A stretch of DNA of 38,789 bases from JBKGYG01 sp046546235 (GTDB lineage Bacteria > Bacillota > Clostridia > Lachnospirales > DSM-24629), in assembly GCA_046546235.1 (NCBI GenBank), contig JBKGYG010000009.1, positions 1 through 38,789 of the forward strand, given 5' to 3'. Positions 1 through 9,231 of the stretch are shown one piece after another. Both the position numbers and the translations under genes were made by a program. The notes under the pieces are model-generated. The model did not search any database. It was not told the origin of the DNA and was given only the letters and a program-made list of their open reading frames with translations. Position 1 is the first letter of the stretch; the number at the start of each line of letters is the position of its first letter.

Positions 1-703
1 TTTTTAAATAGTTTACTTCTTTCTCTGTCAATCTTCTATATTGCCCTTCTTTTAAATCTCTTAGTTTTATTTCCCCAATACATATTCTTTTTAGAGAAAT
101 TACTGAATGTCCTATATAATCAAACATTCTTCTAATCTGCCTATTTTTCCCTTCATGTAAAACAACTTCATAAGTTGTTGAATCTTTAGAGTTTACAAGA
201 AATTTAATTTTACACTTAGATATTTTATAAACACCTAAGTCTGTACCTTTACGTAATACATTAATTTTATTTTCTTCTGGTCTCCCTTTCACCTTTACTT
301 TATATGTTTTTGGTACATGATGTTTCGGATGAGTTAATGTATAAGTTAAATCTCCATCATTTGTAATAATTAATAAACCTGAAGAGTTGTAATCCAATCT
401 ACCAACTGGAAAAACTCGCTCTGATTCATTTATCAAGTCAAGAACAGTTTTTCTATTTCTCGGGTCTTTGGCAGAAGAGATATAACCTACAGGTTTGTTA
501 AGTAATAAATATATTAATTTTTGGTTATTGTTAATTATTTTATTTTTATAACGAATTACATCTTTATGAGGGTCTATTTTTGTTCCAAGTTTTGTTACAA
601 TATCATTATTTACTGAAACAAGTCCAGATGTAATTAACATTTCTGATCTTCTCCTAGATGCTATCCCTGCTTCTGCAAGAAATTTTTGTAACCTAACTTC
701 CAT
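1..703 (-). CDS. rluB: 23S rRNA pseudouridine synthase, RluB/RsuA family (3' end outside window)
   Basis: Makes a pseudouridine in 23S rRNA. The frame stays open for 234 codons from the ATG at 703 and runs off the left edge, so only the last few residues are missing. An N-terminal S4 RNA-binding segment (RLQKFLAEAGIASRRR) is followed by the catalytic motif GRLDYNSSGLL, whose Asp is the nucleophile, and by the family's C-terminal GKNRQIRRM motif. GGAGG lies 6 bases before the ATG. It is 27 bases downstream of the carboxypeptidase gene and last in the scpA-scpB-dacB-rluB run, an order common in spore formers. RluB is the likely subfamily from length and context; RluE or RsuA cannot be excluded. 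Confidence 0.92.
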   Translation of the reverse strand, partial: MEVRLQKFLAEAGIASRRRSEMLITSGLVSVNNDIVTKLGTKIDPHKDVIRYKNKIINNNQKLIYLLLNKPVGYISSAKDPRNRKTVLDLINESERVFPVGRLDYNSSGLLIITNDGDLTYTLTHPKHHVPKTYKVKVKGRPEENKINVLRKGTDLGVYKISKCKIKFLVNSKDSTTYEVVLHEGKNRQIRRMFDYIGHSVISLKRICIGEIKLRDLKEGQYRRLTEKEVNYLK

Positions 704-730
704 AATAATCCTCCACTTATCTATTTGTAT

Positions 731-1885
731 TTAATTCAACAAGAACCGCTTTAATATATTATAAAGACAAAAACGATAATCTATTTTATCAACTGAATTC
801 ATAGTTTTAATTGGCAATTTCTCATATATTTCATCATTTAAATAAACATTATAATAACCTATAGTGGTGCCCTTATCAATAGGTGCCTCCAATGATGTTG
901 GCAAATCAACTTCTTTTCTTATTTTATCATTTTTAGATAAAAGTAAACCTATTTCATCAAATTCAACAACATCAATATTTACATATCCTTTTTTACCATC
1001 GATTACTTGTATGATATCAAACTTTATATTATCCTGAACTATTTGTTTATATTCAAAATTATCAAGTCCATATTCCATAATTTTTTGAGTATCCTGCCAT
1101 TTCCAGTTTCTATTATATGGCCATCCTGATGCCAAAACAACTGAAATTAAAAATTTACCATCCTTTTTTACAGCCCCAACAAAACAATATCCAGCATGAT
1201 TTGTAAAACCAGTTTTAACACCAATAGCTCCATCCATCATATCAAGAAAAAGATTTTTATTATTAACGGAAAACTGCCTATTATTTGTAACTTCATTAAA
1301 AACTTTTTGTTTTGTGTTTATTATATCAACAAATTGTTCATTATTTAATGCATACCTTGCAATCAATGCTAAATCATATGCTGTAGTATAATGCCCTTCA
1401 GCGTCTAAACCATTTGGAGTTTTAAATGAAGTATTATGAGCACCTATATCTTTAGCTTTCTCAGTCATTAATTCACAAAACTCTTCAACACTTCCACCTA
1501 TGTGTTCAGCAATCGCTATAGCCACATCATTAGATGATTCTAACATTAAAGCATATAATAAATCTCCTAATCTATACTTTTCTCCTTCTCTTATATATAA
1601 TTTAACTATAGGGGCTAATGACGCTTTTCTACTTACTAAAACTTCATCTTCTAAGTTGCCATATTCAAGAGCAATAATACCTGTCATTATTTTAGTTGTG
1701 CTTGCCATTGCTCTTTGTTCTTCCCCATTAAAATCCCATAATACTCTGCCATTATCTCCATCCATTAACAAAGCTGACAAAGCGTATAAATTCAAATCTT
1801 CTTCTTCAGCAGATATCTCTACATAAAATATAGATAATATAATAATTGTAATTATCAATAGAAAACTTACGCATTTTTTTTGCAT
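731..1885 (-). CDS. dacB: D-alanyl-D-alanine carboxypeptidase (peptidase S11), sporulation DacB-like
   Basis: Penicillin-binding carboxypeptidase that removes the terminal D-Ala of peptidoglycan stem peptides outside the membrane. An N-terminal hydrophobic signal (about residues 5-25) precedes the three active-site motifs: S62-T-T-K65, S117-S-N119 and K224-T-G226. The C-terminal 120 residues fit the beta-rich PBP5-type tail. The length of 384 aa is normal. GAGGGA precedes the ATG. Its place after scpAB and before rluB matches the spore-cortex dacB locus of Bacillus, so a role in cortex or mother-cell wall maturation is inferred. A second paralogue lies at 4228-5403. Confidence 0.9.
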   Translation of the reverse strand: MQKKCVSFLLIITIIILSIFYVEISAEEEDLNLYALSALLMDGDNGRVLWDFNGEEQRAMASTTKIMTGIIALEYGNLEDEVLVSRKASLAPIVKLYIREGEKYRLGDLLYALMLESSNDVAIAIAEHIGGSVEEFCELMTEKAKDIGAHNTSFKTPNGLDAEGHYTTAYDLALIARYALNNEQFVDIINTKQKVFNEVTNNRQFSVNNKNLFLDMMDGAIGVKTGFTNHAGYCFVGAVKKDGKFLISVVLASGWPYNRNWKWQDTQKIMEYGLDNFEYKQIVQDNIKFDIIQVIDGKKGYVNIDVVEFDEIGLLLSKNDKIRKEVDLPTSLEAPIDKGTTIGYYNVYLNDEIYEKLPIKTMNSVDKIDYRFCLYNILKRFLLN

Positions 1886-1960
1886 ATTTATCCCTCATAT
1901 TATTTCTTATCTTAATTGTATAAGAATGGAAAGATAAATATGACATATTATTTATACAAC

Positions 1961-2542
1961 TTACTTATCATAATCACTCTCAATTTCTAATTGAACTTCT
2001 TCTTGGGCTTCTGTTTTAAACCTTTTAATTTCATCATCATTTATTATGGGTAATTCATCTAAAGACTGCATCCCAAAATTTCTTAAAAAATCTTCCGTAG
2101 TTCCAAAAAGCAATGGTCGTCCTGGAGCATCTTTTCTTCCTACATCATAAACAAGATTATATTCCATAAGCTTATTTATGGCATGGTCTGATTTCACCCC
2201 TCTAATATGTTCAATTTCAGCTTTTGTAATAGGTTGTTTATATGCAACTATTGACAAAGTTTCAAGTAATATATCAGTCAATACTATTTTCTTAGGTTGG
2301 TGAGTCATTCTTGTAATATATTCATAGTATTCTGATTTTGTACACATCTGATAAGCATTATTAATTTCTATTATTTGAATCCCTCTATCTTCAACATCAT
2401 ATTTGTCCATCATATTTTTAATAATCCGTCTTGTTGTATTTTCATCTTGTTCTATTACTTTTGCTAACCTTGAAAGAGGGATTGCATCCCCCATAGTAAA
2501 TAATATAGATTCAATAATAGCTTCAAACTTACTTATCTGCAT
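1961..2542 (-). CDS. scpB: Segregation and condensation protein B
   Basis: Accessory subunit of the SMC-ScpA-ScpB condensin that compacts and separates replicated chromosomes. The 193 aa protein has the two winged-helix domains of the family: residues about 1-80 (KFEAIIESILFTMGDAIPL) and about 85-165, with the conserved stretch LETLSIVAYKQPITKAEIE, then GRPLLFGTTEDFLRNFG. The tail is acidic. It lies 29 bases downstream of scpA, as in most Firmicutes, so the two are co-transcribed. The gap to dacB is 75 bases. Confidence 0.96.
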   Translation of the reverse strand: MQISKFEAIIESILFTMGDAIPLSRLAKVIEQDENTTRRIIKNMMDKYDVEDRGIQIIEINNAYQMCTKSEYYEYITRMTHQPKKIVLTDILLETLSIVAYKQPITKAEIEHIRGVKSDHAINKLMEYNLVYDVGRKDAPGRPLLFGTTEDFLRNFGMQSLDELPIINDDEIKRFKTEAQEEVQLEIESDYDK

Positions 2543-2571
2543 TAGCGACCCTTCTTATCTATGTATTATAA

Positions 2572-3321
2572 TTATATATCATTAAATTCAATATTAATAT
2601 CTTCAAATACTTCTTCTTGTCTTATATATATATATCCTGTTTTCATAAGTTCTAAAACAGCTAAGAATGTAATAATAGTTTCTTGCTTAGAGTTGTTTTT
2701 CAAAAGAAATTCTTTAAAACTAATGTTTTTATAATTCTGCTTTAATCTTTTAATATAATCAATTTTATCTTGAATAGAATATTCTTCTCGTTCTATCTCA
2801 CCAAACTTACTTCTTATAGGGTCAATCTTATCTTCTTGTTTTCTTATTACTGTTTGAAATATTTTATATAATTTAGTTAAATCAACATCTTTCATAATTG
2901 ATTCTACAGGAATTTCTTTCTTATAATCTTTAATCTCGGTAGGGATAGTTGGTCCTTTAAACATAACTTGTTCCGCATTTAATTGTTTTTCCCTTAATGT
3001 CTTTGAAACGTATTTATACTTTTTATATTCTAATAATCGCTGAACCAGTTCTTGTCTTGGATCAATTTCATCTTCTTCATCTTCATCATCTATAGTAGGT
3101 AATAGCATTTTTGATTTTATATGAATTAATGTAGCTGCCATAACAAGAAACTCACTCATAATATCAAGATTTTTATCCTCTATACTTTTAATATAAATTA
3201 AATACTGTTCAGTAATTTCAACAATTGGTATATCATAAATATTAACTTTATTTTTGTCTATTAAATGCAAAAGCAAATCTAAAGGACCTTCAAATACTTG
3301 TAATTTTACAGGTATGCTCAT
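2572..3321 (-). CDS. scpA: Segregation and condensation protein A (kleisin)
   Basis: Kleisin subunit that bridges the SMC head domains. The N-terminus (KLQVFEGPLDLLLHLIDKNK) is the family hallmark; the middle is charged and acidic (about residues 100-115), and a C-terminal winged helix ends in ELMKTGYIYIRQEE. I chose the ATG at 3321 (249 aa) because the protein then begins at the usual MxxPVKLQVFEGPLDLL; a TTG at 3330 in the same frame would add three residues. No strong ribosome site decides between them. It starts 20 bases after the M50-like gene, suggesting one transcript. Confidence 0.95.
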   Translation of the reverse strand: MSIPVKLQVFEGPLDLLLHLIDKNKVNIYDIPIVEITEQYLIYIKSIEDKNLDIMSEFLVMAATLIHIKSKMLLPTIDDEDEEDEIDPRQELVQRLLEYKKYKYVSKTLREKQLNAEQVMFKGPTIPTEIKDYKKEIPVESIMKDVDLTKLYKIFQTVIRKQEDKIDPIRSKFGEIEREEYSIQDKIDYIKRLKQNYKNISFKEFLLKNNSKQETIITFLAVLELMKTGYIYIRQEEVFEDINIEFNDI

Positions 3322-3341
3322 ATACACCAAACTTTCGAATT

Positions 3342-3962
3342 TTATTTAAGAAATAAGAAACTTTCAATTGGTCCTAAAATAATATTAAAAAAATTAAAAA
3401 CCACTAGAATAATAAATAATAATTGTAACATCTTCTCATATTGATGAAGAACAAAATATCTTCGTGGCGATTTACTTGCAATAATATAAGAAATATCAAA
3501 AGATACTAAAGGCATAACTAGGTTCACCAAAAAAATAGATATATTAAACATAACAATATTTATAAAAATATATTTAATAAAATTATAAATACCTAACATC
3601 CATTCTGAACTATTAAAAAATCTATAAATATTTATATGTTCAAATAATGCTCTATATAAACTATAAAAAATAAGGGCAAAACATAAACTTGAAGCCAAAC
3701 CCACAACCCCTAACGACATATTAGTTTTTTTATCACTTATTCTATAAGCAAAAGGTTTGGAAAAACCTACACGAGCTGTAACAAAAAATATTAACCCAAT
3801 TGGATCAATATATTGTCTAAGCTTATAAATCGAATTATTGTTTTGCATCCTTTGTAAAGGATTTAGATATATATATGCCATAGATTTTGGTAATTCATGT
3901 AAAATCATTACAATCATTGCAGCTATTAATAATGCCCCTAATTTAATTATATTATCTATCAC
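3342..3962 (-). CDS. M50 (site-2 protease)-like membrane protein lacking the full zinc motif
   Basis: A 206 aa protein with about five membrane segments (residues 5-22, 52-66, 83-105, 125-148, 175-200). A site-2 protease-like protein often precedes scpA in Clostridia, and the layout fits: a helix ending in LHELPKSMAY, then LNPL, then DPIGLIFF. The zinc motif HExxH reads H22-E-L-P-K26, so the second His is replaced by Lys, while the third-ligand region D53-PIG is kept. It is probably an inactive pseudoprotease or uses other ligands. The start is a GTG with AAAGGTG about 10 bases before it. Function is unknown; it is likely co-transcribed with scpAB. Confidence 0.72.
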   Translation of the reverse strand: MIDNIIKLGALLIAAMIVMILHELPKSMAYIYLNPLQRMQNNNSIYKLRQYIDPIGLIFFVTARVGFSKPFAYRISDKKTNMSLGVVGLASSLCFALIFYSLYRALFEHINIYRFFNSSEWMLGIYNFIKYIFINIVMFNISIFLVNLVMPLVSFDISYIIASKSPRRYFVLHQYEKMLQLLFIILVVFNFFNIILGPIESFLFLK

Positions 3963-4103
3963 TATAAATCAACACCTTTATATTTTCATTGTAACTTGCG
4001 TACCATCTTAGCGTGTAACAAGTTAATATGTTATCTTAATTCATTTTACTAATTATCTCATTATATTTCAAGTGTTATTGTATTACTTTATTAAACATAC
4101 TAA

Positions 4104-4127
4104 AAGCTTGCTGATAACAGCAAGCTT
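4104..4127 (-). terminator. Hairpin downstream of dacF-like gene
   Basis: A perfect 10-base inverted repeat (AAGCTTGCTG / CAGCAAGCTT) with a 4-base loop lies about 100 bases after the carboxypeptidase stop. On the minus strand it is followed by only a short T run (TTTTAG), so it is a weak or processed 3' end rather than a textbook terminator. The rest of 3963-4227 shows no gene. Confidence 0.5.
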
Positions 4128-4227
4128 CAGACTGTAGACAAAATTTAATTATTATAAACACATAGTAGAGGTATATATATACAAATTAAGTGATGTTTAA
4201 ATATTTGATTAAAAAAAATTAGCTTCT

Positions 4228-5403
4228 TTATTTAAACATCATTTTCATTACTTTATTAAATTGAAAACCAAAAGTAGCCACATCAATATCTTCATCCACA
4301 ATTATATCTACCTTCCCTATTTCATTTCCATCAATATTATAAATTAAATCTCCAATCTTTTCACCTTTTTTAATTGGTGCTTCTATAGATTCAGGAATCA
4401 CAACTTGTTTTGTAACTTCTTTTTGACTATCTTCTTTTGCTAATACATGTCCAAAGTCATCCTTAACTACACAATTCACTTCCTCTTTAACACCTTTTTT
4501 AACAGGAATAACATTTATAATTTTACCCTTAAGGTCATCTTTATAAATACTACAATTAGCAAATCCATAATCTAATAATTTCATAACCTCATGAAATCTA
4601 GTCTTATAATCAGGAGCAGCCATTACAACTCCTATCAATTGCATACCATTTCTTTCAGCTGTACCTGACAAACAATATTTTGCTTTACTTGTAGAACCAG
4701 TCTTTAATCCTGTTGCCCCATCATACCACTTTATTAACTTATTAGTACTAGTTAAACCAAATTCTTCTTCTCCATGTCTTGTCTTATGAATAATACTATC
4801 TTGCCACACTGTTGTATAATCAAAAACCTCAGGATATTTTGTAATTAATTCTCTTGACATAACAGCTATATCATAAGCACTTGTCAAATGATTGTCCTCA
4901 TCTAGCCCATTACTATTAACAAAATTAGTATCTTCCATTCCTAATTCTTTAGCCCTTTGATTCATTTTATTAACAAAAGCTTCTTCACTTCCAGCTATAT
5001 GTTCTGCCATAGCAACTGAAGCATCATTAGCAGAAGCTATAGCAACACATTTGAGCATATCTTCAACAGTTTGTATTTCATTAGGTTCAAGGTATACCTG
5101 CGAACCTCCCATACTAGCTGCATGTTCACTGACAACCACTTCATCTTCTAACTTGATAGAACCATCTTCTAAAGCATCATAAATTAATAATAAAGTCATA
5201 ACTTTTGTAACACTTGCAGGTCTTAATTTTTCATGTGCATTTTTTTCATAAATGATTTTACCACTTGTAGGTTCCATAAGAATTGCCGAAACTGCAGTAA
5301 TATCCAAATCAGATTCTGCTTCTCTTTCAGCTAAACCTAAAGGTGGAGTTACTAAATTAAATGCTAAAATAAACCCTATTATTAGTGTGCTAATTCTTTT
5401 CAT
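4228..5403 (-). CDS. dacF: D-alanyl-D-alanine carboxypeptidase (peptidase S11), DacF-like
   Basis: Second S11 carboxypeptidase of the window. A signal peptide (about residues 1-26) is followed by S64-V-T-K67, a SAND motif and LKTGSTSKAKYC. The ATG at 5403 (391 aa) is the likely start because GGAGAGGG sits 6 bases upstream; a TTG at 5418 would overlap that site. It follows deoB-punA-pdp, the same order as drm-pupG-dacF in Bacillus subtilis, where dacF is expressed in the forespore and trims spore peptidoglycan cross-linking. The 150-base gap after pdp could hold its own sporulation promoter; none was clear. The spoIIA operon that follows dacF in Bacillus is absent here. Confidence 0.9.
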   Translation of the reverse strand: MKRISTLIIGFILAFNLVTPPLGLAEREAESDLDITAVSAILMEPTSGKIIYEKNAHEKLRPASVTKVMTLLLIYDALEDGSIKLEDEVVVSEHAASMGGSQVYLEPNEIQTVEDMLKCVAIASANDASVAMAEHIAGSEEAFVNKMNQRAKELGMEDTNFVNSNGLDEDNHLTSAYDIAVMSRELITKYPEVFDYTTVWQDSIIHKTRHGEEEFGLTSTNKLIKWYDGATGLKTGSTSKAKYCLSGTAERNGMQLIGVVMAAPDYKTRFHEVMKLLDYGFANCSIYKDDLKGKIINVIPVKKGVKEEVNCVVKDDFGHVLAKEDSQKEVTKQVVIPESIEAPIKKGEKIGDLIYNIDGNEIGKVDIIVDEDIDVATFGFQFNKVMKMMFK

Positions 5404-5553
5404 GATTACCCTCTCCAATACTTTATGTCTATTATTTTTGTACTTATAGTGTCAACTGTTTTTAGAATGATTATAATATCATATCATTTAATATTAGGGT
5501 AAACATTTCAATTAAAAATATACACTATTATTATAATAAAGCAAAATATTATC

Positions 5554-6879
5554 TTAGTACTTTATTATACCTTCATCAGTAACAATACCTTTAATGAATT
5601 TTAATTTTTCTTTACATTCACTTGCTATATGATAAGCATTTATAAATTTATTTTTAGCTTCTAATAATTTATCTCTATCATTTGCATATATTGTTCCTAA
5701 AGATTCACCTTCTTTAACAGCATCTCCAATTTTTTTGTTTAATAAAAATCCAACTGACAAATCAATTTTACTTTCTTTAGTTTCACGACCACCGCCTAGT
5801 ATTAGCGTTGCAACACCAATTTCATCAGCATCTATTTCCTTAATAACTCCTGATTTTATTGATATAATTGGCTCCCTAAACTTTGCTTTAGGTAATAATT
5901 CTTTATTATCTATCATACTTAAATTACCTTTTTGAGCTTCTACAAATTGTTTGAATTTAGACATTGCTTTACCGTTTTTTATAGTTTCTTCTAATAAATC
6001 TCTTCCTTCTTCAATTGTTTTAACATCACCTACTCCCTTAAGTATTAAACTTCCAAGAGTTAAACATAATTCAACTAAATCATTAGGGCCTTGTCCTTCT
6101 AATGTACTTATAGCTTCTTTCACTTCTAGTACATTACCAACAGCTTGTCCTAATGGTTGATTCATATCAGAAATAACAGCATACGTTTTTCTTCCTACTC
6201 CATACCCAATCTTAACCATTTCTTTAGCTAACATAAATGCATCCTCTTCTGATTTCATAAAAGCACCACTACCAGTTTTTACATCCAAAACAATTATATC
6301 AGAACCAGAAGCAATTTTTTTACTCATTATACTGCTAGCAATTAAAGATAAATTATCCACAGTAGCAGTAACATCTCTAAGAGCATATAATTTTTTATCT
6401 GCAGGAGCAAGATTTGATGTTTGTCCTGCTATAGCAATTTTTATAGAATTAACATTATTTATAAATTCCTCACTAGTAAGTGATGTTGTAAAACCTTCAA
6501 TACTCTCTAATTTATCAATTGTACCACCTGTATGCCCCAACCCTCTTCCAGACATCTTTGCTATAGGAATATTAAGTGATGCTATCATAGGACCTAAAAC
6601 TAGTGATGTTTTATCGCCTACTCCACCTGTACTATGTTTATCAGCTTTAATGCCTTTTATAGCTGATAAATCCAACTGCTCACCACTCTCTACCATTGCC
6701 ATTGTTAATGCAACTGTTTCTTCTTCACTCATTCCTTGAAAATAAATTGCCATTAACAAGGCTGAAACTTGATAATCAGGTATACTACCATTTGTATAAC
6801 CTTGAATAATATAGTTTATTTCCTCTTTTGCAAGAGTTTCACCATTCCTTTTTTTCATAATCAAATCATACATTCTCAT
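5554..6879 (-). CDS. pdp: Pyrimidine-nucleoside phosphorylase
   Basis: Cleaves uridine, thymidine and deoxyuridine with phosphate to the base and (deoxy)ribose 1-phosphate. The 441 aa length fits the family. The N-terminal alpha domain contains the phosphate-binding KHSTGGVGDKTS (residues 81-92) and SGRGLGHTGGTIDKLE (110-125). SGSDIIVLDVKTGSGAF lies near residue 190, and the C-terminal lipoyl-like domain contains ILGGGRETKE. It is 11 bases downstream of punA and part of the deoB-punA-pdp salvage operon, whose products feed deoB. Confidence 0.95.
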   Translation of the reverse strand: MRMYDLIMKKRNGETLAKEEINYIIQGYTNGSIPDYQVSALLMAIYFQGMSEEETVALTMAMVESGEQLDLSAIKGIKADKHSTGGVGDKTSLVLGPMIASLNIPIAKMSGRGLGHTGGTIDKLESIEGFTTSLTSEEFINNVNSIKIAIAGQTSNLAPADKKLYALRDVTATVDNLSLIASSIMSKKIASGSDIIVLDVKTGSGAFMKSEEDAFMLAKEMVKIGYGVGRKTYAVISDMNQPLGQAVGNVLEVKEAISTLEGQGPNDLVELCLTLGSLILKGVGDVKTIEEGRDLLEETIKNGKAMSKFKQFVEAQKGNLSMIDNKELLPKAKFREPIISIKSGVIKEIDADEIGVATLILGGGRETKESKIDLSVGFLLNKKIGDAVKEGESLGTIYANDRDKLLEAKNKFINAYHIASECKEKLKFIKGIVTDEGIIKY

Positions 6880-6890
6880 AAATATACCTC

Positions 6891-7709
6891 CTAGTCTTCA
6901 AGCATTTCATTTATCACTTCTTTTACTAATAATTTAAATTTTTTATTTGCTTTTTTTGAAGTTTCTACAACTTCTTTATGATTAAGAGGTTTATCTAATA
7001 TACCCGCTGCCATATTAGTTAAACAAGAAATTCCAAGTACTTTTATTCCCGAATGGACTGCTGTTATAACTTCTGGCACTGTTGACATGCCTACTGCATC
7101 TCCTCCTATTGTTCTTATCATCTCTATTTCTGCTGGCGTCTCATAACTTGGGCCTGTAAAGGCACAATAAACACCTTTTCGAATTATTAAATTAATTTTC
7201 TTAGCACAATGTTCAGCTTTTTTTATCAATTCTTCACTGTATGCTTCAGACATATCAGGAAATCTAGGCCCAAAATCATCTAAATTAGCACCAATTAATG
7301 GATTCATACCCATAAAATTAATATGATCTTTTATAATCATTAAATTACCCGGTTCAAAAGATTTATTAACAGATCCAGCTGCATTAGTTACAATAAGATG
7401 TGTAACTCCTAATTTTTTCAGAACTCTTACAGACATAACAACTTCTTCCATATTATACCCTTCATAATAATGAAATCTACCTTGCATTGCTATTACATTT
7501 TGATTACCCATGCGCCCTATTACAAACTGACTTTTATGGCCCTTTACTGTTGATACTGGAAAACTAGGAATATCTTTGTATGAAATTTCTACAGAATCTT
7601 TTATTTCTTCCGCTAAATCACCTAACCCAGAACCAAGTATTAATCCTAACCTAGGTTTTACCTCTATTTTGTCTTCAATATAATTTACTGCCATATTAAT
7701 TCTATCCAA
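6891..7709 (-). CDS. punA: Purine nucleoside phosphorylase, trimeric class
   Basis: Phosphorolysis of guanosine, inosine and their deoxy forms. The 272 aa sequence has the family motifs: GLILGSGLG phosphate loop (about 22-30), the HKSQFVIG stretch, GRFHYYEGY (about 77-85), VTNAAG, the base-binding region GPSYETPAEIEM, then GMSTVPEVI. An AGGAGG site precedes the ATG. It lies between deoB and pdp with short gaps, so all three are probably one transcript. B. subtilis pupG is the direct counterpart in gene order. Confidence 0.95.
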   Translation of the reverse strand: MDRINMAVNYIEDKIEVKPRLGLILGSGLGDLAEEIKDSVEISYKDIPSFPVSTVKGHKSQFVIGRMGNQNVIAMQGRFHYYEGYNMEEVVMSVRVLKKLGVTHLIVTNAAGSVNKSFEPGNLMIIKDHINFMGMNPLIGANLDDFGPRFPDMSEAYSEELIKKAEHCAKKINLIIRKGVYCAFTGPSYETPAEIEMIRTIGGDAVGMSTVPEVITAVHSGIKVLGISCLTNMAAGILDKPLNHKEVVETSKKANKKFKLLVKEVINEMLED

Positions 7710-7746
7710 TATAATTATTCCTCCTATTATTATTATAATTGATTTC

Positions 7747-8916
7747 TTATTTTATTAAGGGCAAAAAACTTTTCCCAATCTTAATTGGTTCCACGTTAAG
7801 TATTTCAGCTATAGTCTGACCTATATCTGCAAAAGTATCTCTTGTACCAAGATTAATTCCCTTGTTTAAGTTATTCCCATAAATCAAACAAGGTACATAT
7901 TCTCTTGAATGGTCTGTACTTGGCGTTGTAGGATCACAACCATGATCTGCATTCATTATTAATATATCATCTTCTTTCATTGCATTTAATATTTCTGGTA
8001 TACGCTTATCAAAGTCTTCTAACCCTTTTGCATATCCTTCTGGATTATTTCTATGACCCCATTTTGAATCAAATTCAACTAAATTAGAAAAAATAAGTCC
8101 ATTATTATCTTCTTTCATGTATTCAATAGTTTTGTCCACACCATCCATATTATCTTTAGTATGAATTGATTCTGTGATTCCTTTTTTGGCAAATATATCT
8201 TCTATTTTACCAACTGCAATAACATCTAGCTTTGAATTTTTTATATTATCTAATAAAGTATCTTCTTGAGGTTCTAAAGAAAAATCTCTTCTATTAGCAG
8301 TTCTTGTGTATTTCCCTTTTTCACCTACAAAAGGTCTTGCAATAACTCTTGCAACAGCATGCTCCCCTACTAGTATATTTCTTGCAATATTACATATATC
8401 ATATAGTTTTTTTATAGGAATAACTTCTTCATGAGTTGCAATTTGAAATACACTATCTGCAGAAGTGTAAACTATAGGATACCCTGTTTTTATATGTTCC
8501 TCCCCTAAATCTTTAATAATTTCTGTTCCTGAAGCTGGGTAATTACCTAATATATCAGTCCCTATTTCTTTTTTAAATGTTTCTATAATATTATTCGGAA
8601 ATCCATTAGGATACGTTGGAAATCCACTTTCAGAATATATTCCCACCATTTCCCAATGTCCTGTTGTTGTATCTTTTCCATTAGACATCTCAGCAATTCT
8701 ACCATAACAACCCTTTGGGTTATTTGTTTTAGCTAATCCCATCATATTATCAATATTACCTAATCCTAATTCAATCATATTAGGTATATCTAATCCACCA
8801 ACCGCTTTAGAAATATTACCAATTGTATTACTTCCTTCATCTCCATATCTATTAGCATCTGGTAATTCACCCATACCAACGCTATCTAATATAATCCATA
8901 TAACACGTTTCCCCAT
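7747..8916 (-). CDS. deoB: Phosphopentomutase
   Basis: Interconverts (deoxy)ribose 1-phosphate and 5-phosphate, sending sugars from the two phosphorylases into central metabolism. It belongs to the alkaline-phosphatase-like metalloenzymes: N-terminal metal site in RVIWIILDSVGMGELPDA, the phosphorylated Thr region GKDTTTGHWEM, and C-terminal metal residues in NADHGCDPTTPSTDHSRE. I use the ATG at 8916 (389 aa) because AAAGGTGA is 5 bases before it; a GTG three codons upstream lies inside that site. It is the first gene of the deoB-punA-pdp group. Confidence 0.95.
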   Translation of the reverse strand: MGKRVIWIILDSVGMGELPDANRYGDEGSNTIGNISKAVGGLDIPNMIELGLGNIDNMMGLAKTNNPKGCYGRIAEMSNGKDTTTGHWEMVGIYSESGFPTYPNGFPNNIIETFKKEIGTDILGNYPASGTEIIKDLGEEHIKTGYPIVYTSADSVFQIATHEEVIPIKKLYDICNIARNILVGEHAVARVIARPFVGEKGKYTRTANRRDFSLEPQEDTLLDNIKNSKLDVIAVGKIEDIFAKKGITESIHTKDNMDGVDKTIEYMKEDNNGLIFSNLVEFDSKWGHRNNPEGYAKGLEDFDKRIPEILNAMKEDDILIMNADHGCDPTTPSTDHSREYVPCLIYGNNLNKGINLGTRDTFADIGQTIAEILNVEPIKIGKSFLPLIK

Positions 8917-8925
8917 AAAAATCAC

Positions 8926-9145
8926 CTTTCTTACCTTTTTTTAATTATACTTAAAACCATTAAACAGTAAAATTTAGTATTTGAAATATTATTCACAAAA
9001 ATACATTGTTCATTTACTTAAGATGTATGTTTATAAGCTATTTAATAACTATATTAATTATGTAATCTTCTAATCCTACTAATATTATCCTATCTTTTAA
9101 TTGATTTGTCAAAATAAGTTGAATAATTTTTTTGTTAATTTACTA
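8926..9145. other. Intergenic region between divergent deoB and rubrerythrin
   Basis: AT-rich spacer of the divergent pair; with the rubrerythrin control region it spans about 300 bases without a gene. No clear deoB promoter, riboswitch or deoxyribonucleoside operator was recognised. Confidence 0.5.
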
Positions 9146-9173
9146 TTGACAAATTGTTATTAGTTGATATAAT
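9146..9173 (+). promoter_or_regulatory. Sigma-A-type promoter of rubrerythrin
   Basis: A perfect TTGACA at 9146-9151 and TATAAT at 9168-9173 are separated by 16 bases. Transcription would start near 9180, about 50 bases before the ATG. This is the strongest vegetative promoter in the window. Confidence 0.8.
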
Positions 9174-9185
9174 AAAAGGCGTAGT

Positions 9186-9200
9186 TAATAATGATTATTA
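9186..9200 (+). promoter_or_regulatory. PerR/Fur-type operator
   Basis: TAATAATGATTATTA is a perfect 7-1-7 palindrome, the architecture of PerR and Fur boxes (PerR consensus TTATAATNATTATAA). It lies just downstream of the expected transcription start, where bound repressor would block the promoter. The downstream gene is an oxidative-stress rubrerythrin, a known PerR target in Clostridium acetobutylicum, so PerR is more likely than Fur. Confidence 0.65.
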
Positions 9201-9231
9201 TTTAATAAATATTATTTTGGAGGGATAAGTA

